Assembly (NCBI GenBank): GCA_903893485.1
Contig: CAITMK010000004.1
Coordinates: 1 to 64,000, forward strand
Length of the DNA: 64,000 nt
Source: Candidatus Magasanikiibacteriota bacterium
Lineage (GTDB): Bacteria; Patescibacteria; ABY1; Magasanikbacterales; 2-02-FULL-50-9b
Direction of reading: 5' to 3'
The notes below the pieces were generated by a model that was given only the letters and a program-made list of their open reading frames with translations, did not search any database and had not been told where the DNA came from. The translations under genes were made by a program, and so were the position numbers. This document shows positions 8,453 to 16,858 of the stretch, in pieces (position 1 is the first letter of the stretch; every line of letters starts with the position of its first letter).

Positions 8453-9476
8453 GTCGCCATTTTAATTTCCACCAGGTTGCCGCAATGATAATCAATTCAA
8501 TACTACCACAAATACCACCCACGGTCGCGATGATTCCCACAAATTCACGCGCGCCGATTGCAAAAATAAATGCAGGAACTATCATGGCCAGCGCCCAACT
8601 TGTAAAATGAGATAATCCAAAATCCCATTCATACATGCGTTGCACTGCCAGTCCAATGGTAATAAAACTTGCGCCCATAAGTAGCGCTGCAAATGCATTT
8701 CCAATATGTGCCGCGGCAGGCCCAAGAACCATGCCCAAACCCTCGGTTGCAACTTCGGTCGTTGCAATGCCCGTTAATCGAACTACGCCCCACACGAACA
8801 ATAAATAAATAATAATTGGCACCGTTGAACCAAGCACCACGGCGGTCAAAAAAGATTTGTGTGAGTGTTTTGTGAGTTCATGTACTTCAGCGATTGCTGC
8901 GGTGCCATGAAACGCAAAAAGCAAAACACCAAGTGGTAATAAAACAGAAATGTCAGTTTGTGGCAACAATGGCAAGTGCGTTCCGTGGGCAATACCCCAC
9001 ATACCAAAAGTCACCAGCACAATGATGGTCAGTGCATTGATCACTGAATCAATTGATGCAACTACTTTGATACCGCGATATACAATCGCTGCGCCGATTG
9101 CAAAAAAAATACAGGTCCACGCAAGTGAAGTGCCACCAAAAAGTAGCGACAGACTTTGCCCTTCTCCAATTAAATAGGCCGTGAGCGCACCGGTATGCAG
9201 TAATAAAAAAACCACGAGCATGAGTGACGCGGTTTTTTTTCCTAAAATTTTATTAACCACACCGGCCATTTGTAATCGGCCTTTGGTGTGTTCAAAAATA
9301 TCAGCAAGCGCCAAATGCGTTACCAGCAAGAGTAATCCAACGCCGCAAATATATGCCGTACCCATGAGCAAGCCGGTGCGCGCAATTACCGAAGGTAATC
9401 CAAGTACCCCGGCACCCACAATTGTGGAAAACAAAATTGCTGCTCCCCGCAGTGCGGGACGATTCAAAGAGCTCAT
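8445..9476 (-). CDS. Amino acid permease (tryptophan/tyrosine permease - SLC38-like)
   Basis: 343 residues with about ten hydrophobic segments. The N-terminal AILFSTIVGAGVLGLPSVIA is the TM1 signature of the amino acid/auxin-permease and aromatic amino acid permease families, and LLFAFHGTAAIAEV fits TM6. Import of an amino acid by proton or sodium symport is expected; the substrate cannot be read from sequence. The gene lies between a metal ABC permease and NDH-2 in one minus-strand run, and its stop codon is embedded in the ndh start. Confidence 0.8.
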   Translation of the reverse strand: MSSLNRPALRGAAILFSTIVGAGVLGLPSVIARTGLLMGTAYICGVGLLLLVTHLALADIFEHTKGRLQMAGVVNKILGKKTASLMLVVFLLLHTGALTAYLIGEGQSLSLLFGGTSLAWTCIFFAIGAAIVYRGIKVVASIDSVINALTIIVLVTFGMWGIAHGTHLPLLPQTDISVLLPLGVLLFAFHGTAAIAEVHELTKHSHKSFLTAVVLGSTVPIIIYLLFVWGVVRLTGIATTEVATEGLGMVLGPAAAHIGNAFAALLMGASFITIGLAVQRMYEWDFGLSHFTSWALAMIVPAFIFAIGAREFVGIIATVGGICGSIELIIIAATWWKLKWRHV

Positions 9477-9488
9477 GCGTTTCGAAAA

Positions 9489-10292
9489 TTATGACTTCAG
9501 TATACCACGAAGCGCGGCTGCAGAAAATAAAATTGCGGACACCAAAACCACCGTTGGCCCCGTTGGTGTTCCAAATACAGCCGACGCAAATAATCCGCCA
9601 AGCATCGCAATTGCGCCGCATAAAACCGAAACAATAACTAAACCACGAAATGATTTTGCAACATATTGCGCGGTCGCGGCAGGCAAAATCATGAGCGCGC
9701 CCATCAAGATGCCGCCAACCATGGTAAGACCCGCGGTTACCACCATGGATAAAAGTAAAAGAAAAATAATTTCAACGCGACCAACGGGTACACCATCAAC
9801 ACGCGCCATGTCTTCGTGAACTGCCATGCGAGTAAGTTGTGTAAAAAGTGCAATGACGCCACAAATCACCACCACCAATAAAATTGCTGCAGTAATTACG
9901 TCGCTGGTGCGAAGCGTTAAAATATCGCCAAATAAATACATGAACAAGTTGCCGCGATACCGTGGCAACAACGTCATGAGTACCACACCAAATGCCAGCG
10001 CCGAAGAAAAAAGTACCCCAATAATCGTATCAACATCGTGCGTGCCACTGCGTCGCAGCCGCGCGACCAACAAACCCATAAGCATACTCACCACCACCGC
10101 ACCAATAAACGGATGCACCCCAATGAGTAGTGCAATCGCAACACCGGTAATACTTGCATGCGCAACCGCGTCAGTGAAAAATGCCATGCGGCGCACCACT
10201 ACAAAAATACCAAGCAGCGCCGCGGCCACCGCCATCATGACGCCAACCAAAATTGCTCTTTGAAAAAATGGAAGAAAAAGTAAATCAAACAT
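9489..10292 (-). CDS. znuB: Zinc/manganese ABC transporter permease (ABC-3 family)
   Basis: 267 residues from ATG at 10292, which overlaps the ATPase stop by 8 bp; the longer reading to 10325 is unlikely. It has eight or so membrane segments. The sequence FFTDAVAHASITGVAIALL and MVVTAGLTMVGGILMGALM are hallmarks of the ABC-3 (ZnuB/MntB/TroC) family. It forms the channel for Zn or Mn import together with the adjacent ATPase. No periplasmic-type metal-binding protein gene is present in the window. Confidence 0.9.
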   Translation of the reverse strand: MFDLLFLPFFQRAILVGVMMAVAAALLGIFVVVRRMAFFTDAVAHASITGVAIALLIGVHPFIGAVVVSMLMGLLVARLRRSGTHDVDTIIGVLFSSALAFGVVLMTLLPRYRGNLFMYLFGDILTLRTSDVITAAILLVVVICGVIALFTQLTRMAVHEDMARVDGVPVGRVEIIFLLLLSMVVTAGLTMVGGILMGALMILPAATAQYVAKSFRGLVIVSVLCGAIAMLGGLFASAVFGTPTGPTVVLVSAILFSAAALRGILKS

Positions 10293-11052
10293 GTTGGTGT
10301 GTGTGAGTTTCGCCATCGTGGGCATACAGCGCGGTATGACTGCCGTACATACGCTCGATGTTTTCGGCGGTTAGAACCACGTGTGGTGATCCACGACAGA
10401 TCATGCGCTTATCGATGCACACGACTTCATCAGCATAGCGAAATACAATATCTAATTCGTGCGAAATTAAAATAATGGTGCGCTGCTCTTGCAGCGACAA
10501 ATCCTTAAGCAAGCTATAAATCGTTTGTCCACCGCCGATATCGATACCTGCAGCTGGTTCATCTAAGCACAAAACATTTGCATCATCAGCGAGCGCATAT
10601 GCTATCATGACTCGCTGCAGTTCCCCGCCCGATAAAACCGCCAATTGCTTTTTAAATAAATTTTCCGCGCCAACGCGTGACAACCATTTTTTTGTATGCT
10701 CCGTTGCTTTGCCAGTGCGAAACCAAAATGCGCGTGTACCACGACGAAGCAAAAATAATTCTTCGACCGTTAACGGAAATGCGCGAGAAATAAAAACTTT
10801 TTGCGGCACATAGCCAATCCGCACACTTGGTGCCCACAAAACGGATCCGGTATGCGGTAACAGTCCGAGCAATGCCTTCATGAACGTAGTCTTGCCCGCG
10901 CCATTCGGGCCAACAATTGCCAGCACCTGCCCCACCGATAAATCAACTGAAATATTTTCAATTATTTTTGTTCCAAACAAAGAAACACTCACCTCTTTTG
11001 CGGTGAGCACATTTTTCGATTCTAAATTATTTTGTTTTGGTAACTGGTGCAT
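10285..11052 (-). CDS. znuC: Zinc/manganese ABC transporter ATP-binding protein
   Basis: 255 residues. Walker A GPNGAGKTTFMKALLG, the Q-loop region IGYVPQK, ABC signature LSGGELQRVMIAYAL, Walker B VLCLDEPAAGID and switch His in ILISHELD are all present. It ends in a His-rich tail (HDGETHTHQHV), common in zinc-handling proteins. It powers the adjacent ZnuB-type permease. Its start lies 26 bp inside the upstream secreted-protein gene; a slightly later start cannot be excluded. Confidence 0.92.
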   Translation of the reverse strand: MHQLPKQNNLESKNVLTAKEVSVSLFGTKIIENISVDLSVGQVLAIVGPNGAGKTTFMKALLGLLPHTGSVLWAPSVRIGYVPQKVFISRAFPLTVEELFLLRRGTRAFWFRTGKATEHTKKWLSRVGAENLFKKQLAVLSGGELQRVMIAYALADDANVLCLDEPAAGIDIGGGQTIYSLLKDLSLQEQRTIILISHELDIVFRYADEVVCIDKRMICRGSPHVVLTAENIERMYGSHTALYAHDGETHTHQHV

Positions 11053-11524
11053 TTGGAACGGTTACAATTTCAATGGCCGTTGCATGCACAATACGCTTTT
11101 TAGCGTCGTACACACCTTTGACTTGAATACGATACCCAATATCCATGTTAGTAAAATCCTTTTCTTCTCCGTCTTTATTTGAAATTTTGGTGTCTGAGGT
11201 AATACGAACGCTGCGCTGATCAAATGCTTTGATATGATTAAGCACAGACGCTTCGGTGATTACCAAGCTTTTTTCGCCATCGTTAATACCAATTACGGTA
11301 CCAGACCAACTGGTGGCTTTCGCAGAATTTGAATTATCCACACCCTCAGCGCGTGATTTGCAGCGAACGCAAACAGCAGCCTTTTTAACTGTTTTTTTAA
11401 CAGTTTTTTTGGCAGAAGTTAGCTTAACTGAAGCAACCTTGGCCTTTGTGGCAGCCAAGGAAATTGATGGGGTTGTGAGCGTGAGAATCGTGGCGAAAAT
11501 GGCTAAGATGAGCTTCTTTCGCAT
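11027..11524 (-). CDS. Secreted protein with DUF5666-like beta domain
   Basis: 165 residues. It starts with a clear Sec signal peptide (KKLILAIFATILTLTT... ending near AA at residue 25), then a Lys/Val-rich linker with repeated KKTVKK, a CVRCK pair and a C-terminal beta-rich domain (about residues 72-155). The pattern SGTVIGIN, VRITSDTKI, YRIQVKGVYD and VHATAIEI is typical of DUF5666/OB-like secreted domains. Function unknown. It directly precedes the metal ABC transporter genes and overlaps znuC by 26 bp, so a role near the cell surface in metal handling is possible but unproven. Confidence 0.75.
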   Translation of the reverse strand: MRKKLILAIFATILTLTTPSISLAATKAKVASVKLTSAKKTVKKTVKKAAVCVRCKSRAEGVDNSNSAKATSWSGTVIGINDGEKSLVITEASVLNHIKAFDQRSVRITSDTKISNKDGEEKDFTNMDIGYRIQVKGVYDAKKRIVHATAIEIVTVPNAPVTKTK

Positions 11525-11564
11525 ATAGTGAATAAACTATAGCACAATGACCTTTTGTAGTCAA

Positions 11565-12284
11565 TTAACGGAGCCAACCGTAATACAGAACAATAACCCA
11601 AGCTGCCGGAATAAGAAAAAGACCCATTGGCAGGCTGTCCCCGATTTTTTTATGCCCCAGCTTGAGCAAAACCCCCGCAACCACCGCTCCTGCGGTATGA
11701 GCTAACAAAAGCAGTAAACCCAACTGTGTTGGCGTTGCCGCAGCAGCACCAACGATTATTCCAAGACCGACATCACCATCGCCAACCCACTTTCCTCGTG
11801 AAATCGCGTAAAGAAAAAAGTAAAACGTGCAGCCCAAAATTGCAGTAAGCGCGACCATGAGCATGGAACCCGATGACCACTGCGCTAAAATTGTGATAAA
11901 AGCCGTGATTACTGCAAACGAACGTGGCACCACCATCCAACGAACATCGATATAAAAAATCAAGAGCGTAAAAACCGCAAAAAGTGCCCACCAAATAAAC
12001 TCTCGCGTTGTGGTAAATCGCCACGCACCAATTCCAAGCAGCGCACCGCCAAGCAACTCCATGACAAAATCAGTTACAATAATTTCTGTGCCACAAGAAC
12101 GACAGCGACCACCAAAACCAAGATACGAAAAAATCGGAATCAATTCCCACCATGCCTTTTTTCGACGACAGACATCACACGCGGTCATGGTATGGCCGCC
12201 CGGATGATCCATCAATGCGCGCCCTGCTATGGCCGCAAACGATCCAATCAAAACACCAATAACTGCCCAAAGAACGATCATCAT
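11565..12284 (-). CDS. pilD: Prepilin peptidase (A24 family)
   Basis: 239 residues with about seven membrane segments. The N-terminal domain has two CxxC pairs (ACDVCRRKKAWWELIPIFSYL and RCRSCG), the bacterial PilD methylase-domain zinc site. Two catalytic aspartates are seen: LIFYIDVRW (near residue 113) and the GDGD motif in WVGDGDVGLGI (near residue 170). It cleaves and may methylate type IV prepilins. It lies 1 bp from uppP. No pilin gene is in the window, so its substrates are elsewhere. Confidence 0.92.
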   Translation of the reverse strand: MMIVLWAVIGVLIGSFAAIAGRALMDHPGGHTMTACDVCRRKKAWWELIPIFSYLGFGGRCRSCGTEIIVTDFVMELLGGALLGIGAWRFTTTREFIWWALFAVFTLLIFYIDVRWMVVPRSFAVITAFITILAQWSSGSMLMVALTAILGCTFYFFLYAISRGKWVGDGDVGLGIIVGAAAATPTQLGLLLLLAHTAGAVVAGVLLKLGHKKIGDSLPMGLFLIPAAWVIVLYYGWLR

Positions 12285-12285
12285 A

Positions 12286-13050
12286 TTATTTTATGAAGTA
12301 AAAAATCACGAGCGCAAAAACCACACGATATGCGCCGAACCACCAAAAAATATTTGTGCGAATAAGCTGCAGGAATGCCCGAATCACGAGGAGTGCCGTA
12401 ATGAATGCACCCACAAAACCAACGGCAAGGAGCATCCATTCGTTACCAGAAAAATGTAGCGGTGTTTTAACCAAATCAAGTCCGCTCGCCGCAAGCATGG
12501 TTGGAATCGCGAGCATGAATGAAAATTCAATAGCCGCTTCACGTGTGAGACCGGAAAACATACCGCCGATAATGGTGGCGGCGCTGCGCGAAACGCCTGG
12601 AATCATTGATAAAATTTGAAATGTACCGATAGCAGCTGCTTGTGGATACGTAACCGCTGCGGTGCCCCGCGGCTTTGCGCGTTTGTACCACGACTCAAAC
12701 GCCATGATTGCAATACCGCCCAAAAGCAGCGACCATGCAACAACGTGTAAATTACCGAGCAAATAATGCTTGATAAGTTTATAGAGCAATAACCCCGCAA
12801 TGCCCGTTGGCACAAACGCGGTACAAAGTTTTAAAAAAAGTGTTCGGTTGCTTAAAATACGTTTTGCGTACAAAACGATTGCTGCCCCGATTGAGCCGAG
12901 CTGAATGAAAATTTCAAAACTTTTTTGAAATTCAGTTGCCGGAAGGCCGAGCAGTGCGGACGTGGCGATCAAATGACCAGTTGATGAAACTGGTAAAAAC
13001 TCCGTGACCCCTTCGACGATAGATAAAATAATAGCGTGCCAAATTTGCAT
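12286..13050 (-). CDS. uppP: Undecaprenyl-diphosphatase UppP (BacA)
   Basis: 254 residues from ATG at 13050 (MQIWHAIILSIVEG); longer readings would run over the divergent promoter. The two UppP signatures are present: SIVEGVTEFLPVSSTGHLI near the N-terminus and SMIPGVSRSAATIIGGM near residue 155, with about eight membrane helices. It regenerates undecaprenyl phosphate for peptidoglycan and glycan export, recycling the lipid carrier used by cell-wall glycosyltransferases. Confidence 0.95.
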   Translation of the reverse strand: MQIWHAIILSIVEGVTEFLPVSSTGHLIATSALLGLPATEFQKSFEIFIQLGSIGAAIVLYAKRILSNRTLFLKLCTAFVPTGIAGLLLYKLIKHYLLGNLHVVAWSLLLGGIAIMAFESWYKRAKPRGTAAVTYPQAAAIGTFQILSMIPGVSRSAATIIGGMFSGLTREAAIEFSFMLAIPTMLAASGLDLVKTPLHFSGNEWMLLAVGFVGAFITALLVIRAFLQLIRTNIFWWFGAYRVVFALVIFYFIK

Positions 13051-13069
13051 ATGCGATAAGTATATCATA

Positions 13070-13098
13070 TTGACAGTTTGGCGCATTTTGACTACCAT
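13070..13098 (+). promoter_or_regulatory. Promoter of the G+C-rich orphan gene at 13128
   Basis: TTGACA (13070-13075), 17 bp spacer, TACCAT (13093-13098). It gives a short leader carrying the SD AAGGAG five bases before the ATG at 13128. Confidence 0.7.
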
Positions 13099-13127
13099 TT
13101 GCTAGCACACAGCTGCAAGGAGTCAAC

Positions 13128-13673
13128 ATGCATCGGATATTGGGTTTACACGCACCAACAAAGCCCGCGAGCGATCGAACGGTTTTTACCGGATACACGG
13201 TTTTGCGCAAGGAAAGTGGCCATCTGCGCGAAATCAAGCCAGGCGATTCGGCGTTTTACGCCGAATGGGATCCGCGGAAAGATTCGCAATTCCCGCCCGT
13301 GACCGGCCAAGCTGAGATCGTACGCCCGGCGGATGGCGTGCGGTTTACACTTGAATTTGCAGTGTTCATTTGCTGGCGCGAGATGTGCTGTCACCAACAA
13401 ACTATTCTCGGCAAATGGGTGACGCTGTGCGAAATGCCGCGCGAGGAAATGTTGCGGCAGATTGCTGAGCGTATTCGCGAGACTGCGGCCACGCCCCGAT
13501 TCGAAAACAACCGTGACACCTTCGTGGAAACGGATCGTGGCGGCAATCCACACGGCTTCGTTCAAACGCTTCATCACCAAGCGTTCAAGCAGGCAATCGA
13601 CGATCGGCTGCAAAACCTTGGCTGCGCCCTGCTCCACACCGAGGCTGGTCTCAGCTGGAAACCGTTGCCGTAA
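13128..13673 (+). CDS. G+C-rich orphan protein, function unknown
   Basis: 181 residues with no recognised motif, signal peptide or membrane segment. It is rich in Arg, Glu and His with several Cys/Trp (e.g. FICWREMCCHQQ near residue 80), suggesting a folded cytosolic protein. Base composition is visibly G+C-richer than uppP and ppa on either side. The start is fixed by a strong SD (AAGGAG, spacer 5), which the neighbouring genes lack. It is a single-gene unit with its own TTGACA promoter and a 13-bp-stem terminator. It belongs with the similar units at 16386, 21638, 22322, 24532, 43607 and 63187; foreign origin is inferred. Confidence 0.75.
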   Translation: MHRILGLHAPTKPASDRTVFTGYTVLRKESGHLREIKPGDSAFYAEWDPRKDSQFPPVTGQAEIVRPADGVRFTLEFAVFICWREMCCHQQTILGKWVTLCEMPREEMLRQIAERIRETAATPRFENNRDTFVETDRGGNPHGFVQTLHHQAFKQAIDDRLQNLGCALLHTEAGLSWKPLP

Positions 13674-13689
13674 CGTCGGCAACAAAAAA

Positions 13690-13721
13690 CGCGCTCGCGA
13701 GGAACAACCCCTCGCGAGCGC
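13690..13721. terminator. Bidirectional intrinsic terminator
   Basis: 13-bp perfect stem CGCGCTCGCGAGG / CCTCGCGAGCGCG around a 6-base loop, with an A-run on the left and a T-run on the right. It serves the plus-strand orphan gene and the convergent ppa. Confidence 0.92.
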
Positions 13722-13733
13722 GCCATTTTTTAT

Positions 13734-14249
13734 TTATGCTTTTGCAACAAAATTTGCCTGACACTGTTTGATGATTTCAAATGCTTTTGCTTTGTCGCCG
13801 TAGCCTTCAATTACACAAACCTTTTTTTCGAGATTTTTGTATGTTGCAAAAAATTCTGAGATTTCTGCTTTGAGGTGTTCGTTTACATCGCCAATATCAT
13901 TGATGTGTTTAAAGCGTGGATCTGCTTTTGCAACTGCAATAATTTTTTCATCTTGGCCTTTGTCATCGCTCATGATGAGCACACCAACCGGGCGCACGTC
14001 AGCGGTGCAACCAGGAAAAAGTGGATTTGAAACGAGAACGAGTACATCGAGGGTATCGCCGTCGCCGCCCAAAGTTTCTGGGAAAAAGCCGTAATCGAGT
14101 GGGTATACCACCGAGCTAAAAAGTACGCGGTCGAGTTTGATGGTACCACTTGTTTCGTCAAATTCGTATTTGTTTTGGCTGCCGCGTGGGATTTCGATAA
14201 CCGCGGTGCATAATTCTGGAGCTTTGCTGCCAATAGAAAAGTGTGACAT
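13734..14249 (-). CDS. ppa: Inorganic pyrophosphatase (family I)
   Basis: 171 residues, the usual size of bacterial family I enzymes. It contains the active-site pattern IEIPRGSQNKYEFDE and YPLDYGFFPETLGGDGDTLDVLVL, where the Asp cluster (DGDTLDVLV) binds Mg2+. KADPRFKHINDIGD and FFATYKNLEKK complete the fold. It hydrolyses the pyrophosphate made by nucleic acid and aminoacyl-tRNA synthesis. It is a single gene with its own promoter (TTGCAC-17-TAAAAT) and the shared bidirectional terminator; no SD is visible. Confidence 0.97.
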   Translation of the reverse strand: MSHFSIGSKAPELCTAVIEIPRGSQNKYEFDETSGTIKLDRVLFSSVVYPLDYGFFPETLGGDGDTLDVLVLVSNPLFPGCTADVRPVGVLIMSDDKGQDEKIIAVAKADPRFKHINDIGDVNEHLKAEISEFFATYKNLEKKVCVIEGYGDKAKAFEIIKQCQANFVAKA

Positions 14250-14269
14250 AGAAAAATATTAGTGGGTGG

Positions 14270-14298
14270 ATTTTAACACAATAAAATCCGTCGTGCAA
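14270..14298 (-). promoter_or_regulatory. Promoter of ppa
   Basis: Minus strand TTGCAC (14293-14298), 17 bp, TAAAAT (14270-14275), about 20 bp before the ATG. Confidence 0.7.
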
Positions 14299-14301
14299 GC
14301 C

Positions 14302-15015
14302 TTATTTTTTCTCAAAAATAACCACGTTTGCAACGGGGGTGTAGCTGTCGATGCTCTCGGTACCATTCGTACCGTGAACCGCAATTCCTGTTGACGCCCC
14401 ACCATCTAAATTTATTGCCGTTACAATATGTGGCTGAAATTCGGCGAGTGCCTGCGAAAATTCGTACAACGAAATTTCTTTTTCATCGGCAATAATAATT
14501 ACCACATTACCGGCTGCATCAAGCGCAATTGCAGTGCGACGTGCGATATGTGATGAATCTTTTTCAACCGCAGACTTACCCGCACGAATCAATATTGGAT
14601 AACTCTGTATTGACTCTGGCGCTTGTAAAAAATTATTTTGCACCGCATCTTCGATCGTGATCGCACCATTATAAAATAATCCACCGCTTTTATCTTTATC
14701 AAATAACCGTTCTGAAATTTTTTTTCCACCTGATGCAACAAATCCTGCTGGTATAAAATCGATGCCCGCGAAGTAGCCGCCATTCACCACCACCGCTGGC
14801 GCAGCAGTAGTCACGGCCGCAACAGTTGATGAAGTAACGGCGACGCGCATTGTAACCGCCTGAGATGGAACGCGCACAAATGTAAATGGAATTCCTTGTA
14901 TTGTTGCGCGTTGGAGTTGAAAAAAATCGTGAATGCGTGGCTGAGTAGCAGTGTGTGCGAAAAAAATAATTATTCCAAAAATACCAGCACTGAGTACCGC
15001 ATATGCATATCGCAT
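14302..15015 (-). CDS. Secreted phosphodiester glycosidase-like protein (NAGPA / DUF2233 family)
   Basis: 237 residues from ATG at 15015, just after the transporter stop. An N-terminal membrane anchor (residues 5-22) is followed by the NAGPA fold: VVNGGYFAGIDFIPAG near residue 75, RRTAIALDAAGNVVII near residue 155 and INLDGGASTGIAVHG near residue 205, the family's three conserved blocks. Relatives remove GlcNAc-1-phosphodiester caps or act on wall sugars. Here it would be displayed outside the cell. It is in the same run as the NRAMP-like transporter, 1 bp apart. Confidence 0.82.
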   Translation of the reverse strand: MRYAYAVLSAGIFGIIIFFAHTATQPRIHDFFQLQRATIQGIPFTFVRVPSQAVTMRVAVTSSTVAAVTTAAPAVVVNGGYFAGIDFIPAGFVASGGKKISERLFDKDKSGGLFYNGAITIEDAVQNNFLQAPESIQSYPILIRAGKSAVEKDSSHIARRTAIALDAAGNVVIIIADEKEISLYEFSQALAEFQPHIVTAINLDGGASTGIAVHGTNGTESIDSYTPVANVVIFEKK

Positions 15016-15016
15016 A

Positions 15017-16303
15017 TTAGCCGCCACCACTCACGAACATGATGACTGCGGCAGCTCCCATTGCAACAAATGTGGTCCACACCAAAATATTTGATAACCA
15101 TTTGCTGCGATATTCGCCCATAATTTTTTCGCTGCGTGCAATTTTAGCAATAAGAAAAACTAATGGCACTGCGGCAACTCCATTAAATACTGCGGTAAAA
15201 ACTAGCGCTTTAATTGGATCAATCCCGACGTAGTTAATGAGCAATCCAATGAGGGTTGCAATGGTCACGACTCCATAAAATCCATGCGCACGACGAAATT
15301 TTAAATTTAATCCGTCGCGCCAATTTGCGGCTTCTGCAAATGCGTATGCCGCACTGCCAGATAATACTGGAATACCTAAAAAGCCCAATCCGATTACGCC
15401 GGTCGCAAAAATTGCTTTTGCTAAAAATCCTGCATGTGGAAAGGTGTGCACCAGTGGCTCGAGCGCGCGCGCTGCGTCAGCGGCGGTTGCGACATTGGTC
15501 AAGCCATTTTTGTGGAGCACGGTCGCGGCAACCACAATAATACACCACGTGGTGATTTCTGAAGCAATCATGCCAACCGCATTGTCAACGCGCAGCAAAT
15601 GCATAAAACGCTTCGTAATTTTGGGCTTCGCATTTTTTTGCAACATGTGATGTGCACGTTCTTCTTCGACTTCTTGAGATGCCTGCCAAAAAAACATGTA
15701 CGGCGAAATTGTGGTGCCAAGCACACCGGTTATAATGAAAAAGAATTGAAAGTTTAATTCAATGTGCGGCACAAAGGTCGCAATAAAAAGTTCATGCCAA
15801 TTGTGCTCGACAAGTAAAAAGGTAATGGGGTATGCGAGAAGCGTCAGCGCCGCATATTTTAAAATGCGTGCATATTTTTTGTACGATAAAAATATCTCGA
15901 GCAATAAAATAATTACCGTAAAGCTCAGCGTCAAAATGGTAAAATTGAGCGGAATAATTAATTGAAGCGCTGCGGCCATCGCCCCGATATCTGCGCCAAT
16001 ATTTATCGTATTCGCAATGAGTACAAGCGACACGATCGCGAATAAAACTTTTTTACTATAATATTGACGAATCACGGCAGCGATTCCCTTGCCATTGACC
16101 GCACCGATACGCGCAACTGCCTCCTGCACTGCCATCATAAATGGCAGCATGAGCAGCGCGGTCCATAATTGACCAAACCCAAATTGCGCGCCAGTTTGGG
16201 TATAGGTTGCGATACCAGATGGATCGTCGTCTGCAGCGCCCGTCACGATACCAGGTCCAAACGACGTAAAAAGTTTTTTTGTTTTTGCAAAAATCGAAGG
16301 CAT
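15017..16303 (-). CDS. NRAMP-superfamily divalent metal transporter, divergent motif
   Basis: 428 residues from ATG at 16303, about eleven membrane helices. The NRAMP fold is evident, but the TM1 metal site reads ADDDPSGIATYTQTGAQFG instead of the classical DPGN, and TM6 reads TTISPYMFFWQASQEVEE where classical Mn/Fe transporters have MPH. It therefore belongs to the divergent 'DPSGI' branch. Loss of the MPH methionine suggests a different ion preference (possibly Mg2+ or another hard cation), which is inference. Its stop is adjacent to the NAGPA-like start. Confidence 0.85.
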   Translation of the reverse strand: MPSIFAKTKKLFTSFGPGIVTGAADDDPSGIATYTQTGAQFGFGQLWTALLMLPFMMAVQEAVARIGAVNGKGIAAVIRQYYSKKVLFAIVSLVLIANTINIGADIGAMAAALQLIIPLNFTILTLSFTVIILLLEIFLSYKKYARILKYAALTLLAYPITFLLVEHNWHELFIATFVPHIELNFQFFFIITGVLGTTISPYMFFWQASQEVEEERAHHMLQKNAKPKITKRFMHLLRVDNAVGMIASEITTWCIIVVAATVLHKNGLTNVATAADAARALEPLVHTFPHAGFLAKAIFATGVIGLGFLGIPVLSGSAAYAFAEAANWRDGLNLKFRRAHGFYGVVTIATLIGLLINYVGIDPIKALVFTAVFNGVAAVPLVFLIAKIARSEKIMGEYRSKWLSNILVWTTFVAMGAAAVIMFVSGGG

Positions 16304-16347
16304 ACAATTATGTAAAAACACTATATCATATTTTTTTATTCTTACCT

Positions 16348-16383
16348 ATAAAAATGCGCGGCCCCACTGAAGTGAAGACCGCG
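16348..16383 (-). terminator. Intrinsic terminator of the orphan membrane gene
   Basis: Minus strand hairpin CGCGG...CCGCG (16357-16383) with an inner partly paired CTTCA/TGGGG region, followed by ATTTTTAT. Confidence 0.7.
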
Positions 16384-16385
16384 AC

Positions 16386-16781
16386 TTAATTGTCGTCATC
16401 AAGCGACTGGTAATCCTCCACAAAGACGATCGCCCCAAGTGCAAAAAACACCAATGGAAACGCGGTGCAGTATGCGATAGGTGTGTGCCAGAGTGGCGCC
16501 ACGTGAAACGGATTCAGCGCTGCATGAAAGGCGTCGAAGCCGTCCGTGCGCGTGGTGCCGACCGCCTCTGCCATCATCTCGCCGAGCGCGCCAAATTTCG
16601 GGCTTTGCAAGGCAAACGCTGCGTACAGCAGTATCGTCAGAATGGCGTAGATCAAAACTTCCCACCAGAGCGAATACCCGTTCCAGTGCAGCGCCGCGGC
16701 GACACTGACATATCCGAGCAGCGCGCCTGGAGCGCGAACGCACAGCATCCGCCACAAAACTTTTCCGATTTTTTCTTTCAT
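16386..16781 (-). CDS. G+C-rich orphan membrane protein
   Basis: 131 residues from ATG at 16781, preceded five bases upstream by an uninterrupted run of G (GGGGGGGG) that can serve as the SD and is unlike the leaders of surrounding genes. Three hydrophobic segments are seen, about residues 20-35, 40-60 and 105-125, and the end is acidic (LDDDN). No family recognised. It is a single-gene unit with its own promoter (TTGACA-17-TATAAA) and terminator, placed between the NRAMP-like gene and the divergent polysaccharide deacetylase. Base composition is clearly richer in G+C than its neighbours. Confidence 0.7.
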   Translation of the reverse strand: MKEKIGKVLWRMLCVRAPGALLGYVSVAAALHWNGYSLWWEVLIYAILTILLYAAFALQSPKFGALGEMMAEAVGTTRTDGFDAFHAALNPFHVAPLWHTPIAYCTAFPLVFFALGAIVFVEDYQSLDDDN

Positions 16782-16807
16782 GGTTCCCCCCCCCAAGTTC
16801 TGCAAGC

Positions 16808-16836
16808 TTTATACGGCATAAGTGGCTTTTTGTCAA
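16808..16836 (-). promoter_or_regulatory. Promoter of the orphan membrane gene
   Basis: Minus strand TTGACA (16831-16836), 17 bp, TATAAA (16808-16813). Confidence 0.75.
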
Positions 16837-16858
16837 TAGATACGATACAATCAATAGT

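Noticed and set aside
13146..13685. 179-residue minus-strand ORF opposite the orphan gene at 13128
   Set aside because: The plus strand has promoter, SD and terminator placed correctly; the minus frame is a G+C-driven shadow.
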